From: Vesta saturnalis | Lineage: Eukaryota > Arthropoda > Insecta > Coleoptera > Lampyridae | Length of the DNA stretch: 64,000 bases | NCBI GenBank assembly: GCA_036346205.1 | Contig: JARFJB010000754.1 | Coordinates: 2,127,001 to 2,191,000, forward strand | Direction of reading: 5' to 3' | Shown: piece by piece, positions 57,759-64,000 of the stretch | Position numbering within the stretch: position 1 is the stretch's first letter | How the letters are laid out: each line of letters begins with the position of its first letter | Position numbers and translations under genes: made by a program | The notes under the pieces: model-generated | The model's input: only the letters and a program-made list of their open reading frames with translations | Databases searched by the model: none | Told to the model about the DNA's origin: nothing

Positions 57759-57908
57759 ATCAATCAATTATTGTATAATAATTTAAAGATAAGAGAACTA
57801 TCATTGGATTGTTTCTCGGCAAGTTTTGCAGGTAGTTTAGTAATTAGTATCACAAAATTTACTTATTGTTCGCTTGAACAGATTGTACATTTGCAAAGAG
57901 AAAAAAAA
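56662..57908 (+). mobile_element. 5'-truncated Jockey-type LINE with target-site duplication
   Basis: Flanked by ATGTATGCA at 56653-56661 and 57909-57917, with an A-rich tail (AGAGAAAAAAAAA) directly before the right copy. Length 1247 bp, beginning inside the reverse transcriptase. The target is the minus-strand SINE copy, which is continuous if the element is removed. This is a textbook target-primed insertion. Confidence 0.88.
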
Positions 57909-58009
57909 ATGTATGCAGAACTGATGTGAATTAAAAATATTTAATAATAATTTTTAATTGAAATTCTTTTTTGCAACAATTTATGATCTCGTTTTATTCA
58001 CTCTCTGAA

Positions 58010-58170
58010 TCTAAATACGACATTTTAAGTACTTACGTGTTGTCGTTCTGAAGTTATCGTGGATACCAACATATATCCACACATACGCACGCACAAACAC
58101 CATATACATCAAGGCCGATCTTGAAACGTTGTAAAATGAGGTAGTGGATTTAGTGATAGTGAAAAATGTC
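58010..58170 (+). repeat. Composite repeat copy with short CA tract
   Basis: AAATACGACATTTTAAGTAC, TTGTCGTTCTGAAGTTATCG, a CACACATACGCACGCACA tract, then AAGGCCGATCTTGAAACGTT and GTAAAATGAGGTAGTGGATT. The tract here is the shortest of the family. Confidence 0.7.
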
Positions 58171-58604
58171 GACTGCATAACCTTTTTTATACATATGTAG
58201 GTTGGACGGGAAAAATTTGGGAGCTACATACTGAAATGATCTTTGAACTGTGTTTTTAAATGATACATTTGTCTTTAATTCATGCTGGAATTTAACTTTT
58301 GTGGAATAATTATCTCTATATAACCTTCATGATTTTTATTAATACACTTAACGATCACTTTGGCAAAATACAATTGTTTTGGGTTTCCTTATACAACGTA
58401 TCCGTCGCAACCATGATTTTTTTCTGAAGCATAATTTTGAGAATCTTTTTTATAACAAAAACAGATTTTTACGGCGTTGTTGTGTGTACCACTTCCTCAA
58501 ATATTCGATAACCTAAACGGGATTATGTTAAGGCGTAACTTACCGTTTTTAATTTCGTGACAAATAAAAACATACTCAGGAATTTGTTAGTTTCGACATC
58601 GGCT

Positions 58605-58710
58605 ATGGCGTGTGTGTGCGTATGTGTGTGTCTGTGTGCTAGTACCCACAATAACTTCAGAACAACTAAAGGCGCGTACCTGAATTTTTGTATTTGAAAT
58701 CTTTAGCCAG
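58605..58710 (-). repeat. Composite repeat copy, inverted, with GT tract
   Basis: CGGCTATGGC, GTGTGTGCGTATGTGTGTGT tract, then ACCCACAATAACTTCAGAAC and CTGAATTTTTGTATTTGAAA: the complement of the block order seen at 9.5 and 58.0 kb. Confidence 0.7.
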
Positions 58711-58857
58711 GATGTTTATAAATGGCAATATAGGGGTCGTAGTACCTAAATGCGAAAGGTTCACAAGTAGTTCCAAACAAACAAGAAAACTGGCTCACCT
58801 TTAGACGCAAATCCAGGTGAACCAATGACGTACAGCCGATAAGTTGGTTCCTATAAA

Positions 58858-59239
58858 AATAATTGGGCTAAAACTACAAAACATGTACTGGCTGATAGGG
58901 CAAAAATCTCAACTGTCCCTAGAAAATAAGCTACTACTTTACAAAACCATGCTAAAGCCTATATGGACCTACGGTATACAGTTATGGGGTACCTCTAACA
59001 TTGAGATCCTTCGACGATTTCAATCGAAGGTGCTAAGAAACATAACAAACGCACCATGGTACGTACCTAATGAAACAATAATACGTGACCTCGCAATTCC
59101 CACCATCAACGAGGAAATACAAAAATTTAGTGCGCGATATAGTGATCGAATTAGAGCTCACCTCAATGTTTTAGAGGAGTGCTTAACAGAAATCGACGAG
59201 GTGCTACCGCGATTAAAAGGTTTAAACCGCTCGACCTAA
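58858..59239 (+). pseudogene. Jockey-type LINE, C-terminal fragment
   Basis: A single open frame from near 58858 to TAA at 59237, encoding the C-terminal end downstream of the reverse transcriptase core: LKLQNMYWLIGQKSQLSLEN, KPIWTYGIQLWGTSNIEILR, VLRNITNAPWYVPNETIIRD, ending GLNRST. It is related to but diverged from the matching part of the copy at 57.3-57.7 kb and is less damaged. A 3' UTR with a TATGTATATGACAAACC part and an A run at 59397-59404 follows. The 5' part is missing. Confidence 0.85.
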
Positions 59240-59860
59240 TACACAGATTCGAACAGTGAGACAATGTGTAAATATTATGTAAAACTAGAAATAAGTTTAA
59301 TATAAGAGTGATATCGCTGGATCCTTAATGATACTCACCTATTATATGTATATGACAAACCAACTATTGAATGTCGCCTTGCGACAGATTGTAGTAAAAA
59401 AAAGTGCAAAACAATGATGTGCGACAGCAAAACATTTGATCTGTTAACAATCTAATTACTTTATGTTATGACGTTACGGTATATCTCAAAACATATCTTT
59501 TCGAATTAAATTATATTATCAAAACTCAAAATAGCAAATACTCCAATAGAGGAATTTTCATTGATCGTTACGGTAAAGCTTTTACTAAAGTAATGACAAA
59601 TAAATTAACGTTGTCGCTATTTAGTTGTATAAATTAAAATTACTCATACAATACATAAACCACTCTGTAACTTTAACGTACAAACAATATTTAATCTCTT
59701 ACATTTGCTCTTACTTAATTAATAACGCAGTAACAGGAATGGAGTCACAATATTACAACTGTAAAGAAATAATACCCAATTTATAAACACTATTTATATC
59801 TTATGATCAGATTTAAACCGTATATAGAATATATAATAAGGGTGATACAGAAGTCAAAAT

Positions 59861-59978
59861 CTAGCACCCCGATTGTGAGAGGCAAGGGAGTCACGTTAAT
59901 CTAGTACCCCGATTATGAGAGGCAAAGGGACTCACGTTAATCAAGCACCCCGATTGTGAGAGGCAAGGGGACTCACCT
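59861..59978. repeat. Minisatellite, three ~40-bp units
   Basis: Units start at 59861, 59901 and 59942, each CTAGYACCCCGATTRTGAGA then GGCAARGG and ACTCACGTTAAT. They are adjacent without spacers. Confidence 0.95.
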
Positions 59979-60209
59979 AAAACAAGTGCCACAAAGGGAA
60001 CAGAAAACTACTACGTCCACGTCGTGGTTCTTGGGTTACACCAAACGTAGTTTTTTAAGTGAAGTCAACGAGCTTGTTAGCATTTAGTGCAGTGTCGTAT
60101 TTTACTATTATACTGTCACTTGTCAAAAATCGGAAACATTTTTTTGATTGAAACTTTTGTTTCGTTTTTCGCGCAGAAGAAACAATAAAGAGAGCTGGTG
60201 CTTAAAGTT

Positions 60210-60425
60210 GATCTGGTATTTTGAGGTCAACCGGGTGCTGGGAACCGGTCCTGATCTTGTGCTTGAATTCAACCTAGTTCTCAGTGGTCAACTCAGTGCT
60301 CGTTTTCAACTTAGTACTCTTTGTTAACCTGGTGCTTAGAATTATCCTATTACTTGTCTTTTAGTACTCGAGATCGATTTGGTGCTCGAGGTGTATCAGG
60401 TGCTCGAGGTAAATCAGGTTCTTAT
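60210..60425. repeat. Degenerate ~24-bp minisatellite
   Basis: Repeated versions of TCAACCTGGTGCTYGAGGT with loose period. One frame gives a Gly-rich peptide (FGARGVSGARGKSGSYG), which I take as a by-product of the repeat. Confidence 0.7.
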
Positions 60426-60770
60426 GGAGAATCCGAATTTGCAATAAAAAATGAGGGTCCCTATGAGGAGGGGGGGGGGGTCGAGTGGGATACCAGTGGA
60501 TAGCTTTCTGAAAAAGATTAAACACGAGTTTTTTATTTTGTCAACCTACCGTGTATTTCTTGTGATGATTGAACTTTTCCTGCGAAATCGGGAAAAAATT
60601 ATTTTTCCGATTACAGCCCCATATGTCACGAATGAAAAAAATTTTTCAGATAAAACTTACTTACTTTTTATTGGGAATTCAATTTTTAAAAATATTAAAC
60701 ACCTATTGTTTATTTTATCGATCGGAAGTATATTTCTCGAGATATTTGACCGTTCCAGGACTTTAGGTTC

Positions 60771-60773
<3 letters not shown>

Positions 60774-60834
<61 letters not shown>
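60774..60834. repeat. (TA)n microsatellite
   Basis: TA tract immediately after GGTTCACCCTATATA. Confidence 0.95.
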
Positions 60835-60837
<3 letters not shown>

Positions 60838-60839
60838 CA

Positions 60840-61600
60840 TATTTCTTTAGGTTTCCGCGGATGTTGTTTTCCATATTGGTTTTCTTTCGTGATTGGTCCC
60901 ATGTTGGATCTCCTCCACTGTAGTATCGATGACGTTTCGACAGACTCACATCGGTCATTAGCAAGTCTTTAGTAACTTTGATCTACACCGTGTAACACGA
61001 ATAAAACTACTGATTGCTTTCGTATTCGTTTCCCTTTTTATACTATCCACTTTCTCCTTCGGTGTTTTTTATTTTGATGTTTTCTCTTTTATTATTTTCG
61101 GTGGTTTTTTTGATGAATTCTTCCGTAGAATCGATTTCCAAACTTCGTGTCGTCTCTGGTATTCAAGTTCATTGGTCGCTTCGCTATTTCTATTGCTTCT
61201 TTTATGATACGGCTTGTTTTGTTTTAAATATTGGCAATCATTTTCGTGTTATCGAAATCTATCACATGACTTGTGCTGTTGACATGTTGTGCCAATGATG
61301 ATGTCGTTTGATTTTTATGTACTGCGTTCCTGTTCCTCTTTTTGTACATTAATCCTCCTATATGTTTGGCCTACGTACGTTTCTTCGCAGTGTCGGCATG
61401 GTTTTTCGTATACTGTATGGTTTTCTAGATTCATTTTCGTTTTTACGTTTGGTAATATATCTGCAATTTTTCTATGGGCCGTGAATATGGTTCGTATCTT
61501 GTGTTTCCTTAGGACCTTACTTCTTTTGTCTTTTCTCCTCTAGGTTTCCGCGCGTGTTGTATTCCATATTGGTTTTTTTCCGGGTTTGGTCCCACGTTGT
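60840..61600 (-). pseudogene. Penelope-like element 3' part with GIY-YIG endonuclease
   Basis: Read right to left: KIRTIFTAHRKIADILPNVK near 61500, ENHTVYEKPCRHCEETYVGQ near 61430-61370 (GIY-YIG-type start with the Cys-rich block typical of Penelope elements), SSLAQHVNSTSHVIDFDNTK near 61290, RIIKEAIEIAKRPMNLNTRD near 61200. Frame shifts occur near 61340 and 61230. A ~55-bp segment (CCATATTGGTTTTCTTTCGTGATTGG-type) occurs at 60850-60905 and again at 61543-61605 in the same orientation, like a partial pseudo-LTR. The element is dead. Confidence 0.8.
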
Positions 61601-61689
61601 CGTGAACAAATCAACATCGATCCAATAACGTATTTGGAAAAAAAGTACAAGGAAAAAGATAAATGAGAACAATATCGATAAAGATACAC

Positions 61690-61850
61690 AAACCGCAATA
61701 ATACCAAGGGAGAAGTCATCAAGGTGTAACAAGTTCTATATACTACCTACAATCCATAAGGAAGGAATTCCACTAAGACCAATAGTGAGCTCAATCGGCT
61801 CTGCTTTACAACAATTAGCAAGACATCTGCCAAATTGCTATAAGTACATA
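61690..61850 (+). pseudogene. Penelope-like reverse transcriptase, first piece (plus strand)
   Basis: LPTIHKEGIPLRPIVSSIGS near 61740-61800, then ALQQLARHL: the conserved early RT block of Penelope-like elements, on the plus strand. Confidence 0.8.
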
Positions 61851-61860
61851 CGGTTAATAT

Positions 61861-62052
61861 TTCTTTTGTATGATCTCCAGTGTCTCATCTATCGGTACGT
61901 TAGTGAATAATGGCACTACATCAAAACTAACCAGTAGATCATTAGGTTGTACTGTGTGCTGCTTTAGTATCTCGATAAAGCGGTTCGCCTTTTTTACAAA
62001 AGATTCTGTCTTTAACAACAAAGCACATTTTTCACTTGATCGTATATTGTCT
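61861..62052 (-). pseudogene. Penelope-like reverse transcriptase, middle piece in inverted orientation
   Basis: On the minus strand: ALLLKTESFVKKANRFIEIL, then QPNDLLVSFDVVPLFTNVP (catalytic Asp of SFDV kept) and IDETLEIIQKKY. This block normally lies between the pieces at 61.7-61.85 and 62.07-62.19 kb but is flipped here. Confidence 0.8.
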
Positions 62053-62059
62053 TAAAAAC

Positions 62060-62185
62060 ATTTTGTATGTAACGACCAACGGTAAAAGGAAATCGAAGGA
62101 GCACCAATGGGTTCGCCACTTTCGCCCATAATAACTAACATATTCAAACAGGTCTTTAAGAAAAAGGCACTAGGAAAACCTAAAG

Positions 62186-62190
<5 letters not shown>
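62060..62190 (+). pseudogene. Penelope-like reverse transcriptase, later piece (plus strand)
   Basis: EGAPMGSPLSPIITNIFKQV near 62095-62155, then FKKKALGKP. It is the RT block that normally follows the SFDV block. It runs into a (TA)n tract at 62190 before the catalytic DD block. Confidence 0.8.

Positions 62191-62254
<64 letters not shown>
62190..62254. repeat. (TA)n microsatellite
   Basis: TA tract truncating the Penelope-like piece. Confidence 0.95.
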
Positions 62255-62256
<2 letters not shown>

Positions 62257-62849
62257 TACGAAATGTAATTCAATTTATGAACAGTTACATTTATATGTAG
62301 ATTCTTACAAATATCGAAATTACTTGAACGAATAAATTTATCTGATCTCTGAGTGTACGTGTTTGAAGTTGGTGGTGAAGGTTTGAAAAATATTTTGAGT
62401 TTATATTTTTCCTTTGCTGAGGGGACAAAAAGGCAGGAATGTAGCAAATGTTTGTGGCAATTTCCGGAATTTCTCCAATGTATTTTGCAATTCGATGAGT
62501 GCTTTATAATTTTCACAAAGAACACAAAAAAACGAAAGTGCTTCGCATCTTCTAGTTTACTTCGGCATAATCAGTTAGATTATGTTAAGAAAATAAAAAG
62601 TGAACATGTAGTAGTTGTTTTCCTTTTTGTTTAGTTTAGTAATTAAATAATGAAGGAGTTCATATTGTACTTGTAATTAAAAGATCAATACAAATAGATC
62701 CGTTACTGCAAATGCTAATTAACTAACAGGTTATGGACCAAAATGTGCTGAAAATTAACAATTACTAAGAAGTTTTTGTAGTTATTGCTAAAATCTCATT
62801 GTCAAATCATTTAAAAATAAATCTTGAGCTTGAATCTCCAGAAGATTAG

Positions 62850-62965
62850 AGTAAACGCAAATGGCACATGGGTATAGTTTTTGGTGCGTATGAATGAGAA
62901 ATCATTGCCACTGGGGATCGAACATATGTGGTGCTGCCTACTGAAGTTACAAATGAGGTAAAAGC
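62850..62965 (-). repeat. Possible tRNA-derived SINE head
   Basis: Minus strand TACCTCATTTGTAACTTCAG, GGCAGCACCACATATGTTCG, ATCCCCAGTGGC: GTTCGATCCCC is a good polymerase III B box, but no full cloverleaf was drawn. Confidence 0.35.
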
Positions 62966-63684
62966 TGCCTGTATACATAGTTACAAGTGCAATTTAGTAA
63001 ATCAGTTGCTGAACACTTAAATAATTTCGCGCAAATATCTTAATCACTAAAATGTTGTATTTTGATATAATTTGTCCGTATAGTCAATACAAAGAAAATG
63101 AGTTTTGCAAGTTCTTTCAATATTAATTAATTTAATCAAATTTTAAAGTAACTTCTGTAACATATTATAATAAAACTCTAGTAAAATAGTATACATAAAA
63201 CTTTTCTGTATTGTTGAAATCAATGCGCTTTAAAAATGGAATTCAAATGTTAACACTTAGCTTCCGTATTTCCAAATCTTTAACAGAGTAAGCTGTAATC
63301 ATGAATTAAACCATTATATATTTTCTTATGTACGACCTCAGAATTCTGGTGTATCAATCCTTCTGTTCCGAGAAAAGGAATGAATTCGTTTTATATTATC
63401 CAAACATCAGTAATTAATTTTATATTAATTTAAACAAGTTCAGACGCTGCCGCGTGAACACTGTTAGGATTAGTAGTTCTTGTATCCCACCAAGTGTGTG
63501 CAGAGATTATAAATGCGAGGTTCACGGGTATTTCGCCATCTTTATCACGTTTATACATTTCCTAAAAACGTATTACGACCTGGTTGTACTTTATGAAGTG
63601 TAGTAGTATTTTAGTTGCCTAATAAATATGTATTTAGTAGCTCAAAGATTAATTTTGAAAGTAATCTAAAGTTAGTATTGAGCT

Positions 63685-63862
63685 CACGTTGGGCGCCAAT
63701 ATTTGTGACAGCAGAATTTGCTGTACAATGCTCGAAAGTTATGTGTCGGCTAGCCGTAAGGGCAGGACATTGGACGCGCGGGTTTGAACAGAAATACAGT
63801 AGGGAACAACGAAATGAAAAGAAATAAGAAAAACAAGTCATTTTGGGCGCCACAAACTTTGA
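63685..63862 (-). other. Two tRNA(Lys)-type primer-binding-site motifs, possible LTR remnant
   Basis: On the minus strand TGGCGCCCAACGTGAG (63701-63686) is a good match to the primer-binding site TGGCGCCCAACGTGGG used by many LTR retrotransposons. A second, weaker TGGCGCCCAAAATGAC lies at about 63860-63845. No LTR pair, gag or pol frame is visible in the window; an LTR would extend to the right. Confidence 0.35.
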
Positions 63863-64000
63863 TGTAGTTTGAAATGAGACGAATAGTGTCAAAAACAAAC
63901 AAAAGGAAAAAAAATCAAGTTGAAAATAATCTTATAATATATGATGTAACAAAATCTGTAACTGAAGATTATTGTAGAATGTAAACAAAAAATACCTGTT

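Noticed and set aside
59861..59978. CRISPR-like short array
   Set aside because: Three ~40-bp units are directly adjacent with no spacers, in an animal genome.
60321..60503. Collagen-like Gly-rich peptide
   Set aside because: Falls inside a degenerate ~24-bp minisatellite and changes frame identity over a few units.

Overview
This window looks like AT-rich nuclear DNA from an insect, or at least an arthropod. The evidence is GT-AG spliced genes with 50-bp introns beside a 40-kb intron, a ribosomal protein S21 that reads like insect S21, and a transposon set typical of insects: Tc1/mariner, piggyBac, Jockey-type LINEs, Penelope-like and Polinton elements, and tRNA-derived SINEs. I cannot fix the order or species. 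There is no bacterial-style gene density, CRISPR array or operon.

Only two host genes are convincing. They lie head to head around 52.1-52.6 kb. RpS21 (plus strand, 52591-52946) is complete in three coding exons and encodes 83 residues. An ANKRD29-type ankyrin-repeat gene (minus strand) starts at 52137; five coding exons are visible (52126-52137, 51790-51900, 51018-51116, 11194-11292, 10788-10886), and its remaining repeats were not found. Its third intron (11293-51017) is about 39.7 kb and makes up most of the window. The shared promoter interval holds an AGGTGGCGC (CTCF-type) core, an NRF-1-like GCATGCGCA and a pyrimidine-rich probable RpS21 start.

Layout. 1-10.8 kb: region beyond the last visible ANKRD29 exon, with a mariner relic (1.8-2.7 kb), two foldback elements (3.6-3.9 and 4.95-5.5 kb), a possible isolated exon on the minus strand (7.06-7.23 kb), an AAGTACTT-rich patch followed by a broken two-exon transposon-like gene (8.0-8.7 kb), and copies of a dispersed repeat carrying a CA/CG microsatellite. 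11.3-51 kb (intron 3): SINE-headed repeat, LINE relic (14.7-17.2 kb), two nested or long inverted-repeat elements (19.5-23.3 kb), a second LINE fragment (24.2-24.7 kb), a Polinton relic with packaging ATPase (29.1-31.1 kb), a second mariner with clear terminal repeats (32.96-34.18 kb) and a two-copy tandem duplication of about 6 kb (38.07-50.02 kb). 53-64 kb: degenerate piggyBac gene, a Jockey copy with visible target-site duplication inserted in a SINE, a second Jockey fragment, minisatellites, a rearranged Penelope-like element and possible LTR-element primer-binding sites.

The genes do not form a pathway. The interest lies in the architecture: a compact housekeeping gene sharing a promoter with a gene whose giant intron collects mobile elements, and several composite repeats in which inverted repeats, tRNA heads and microsatellites travel together. 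All protein-family calls are by eye from translated motifs; no search was run.
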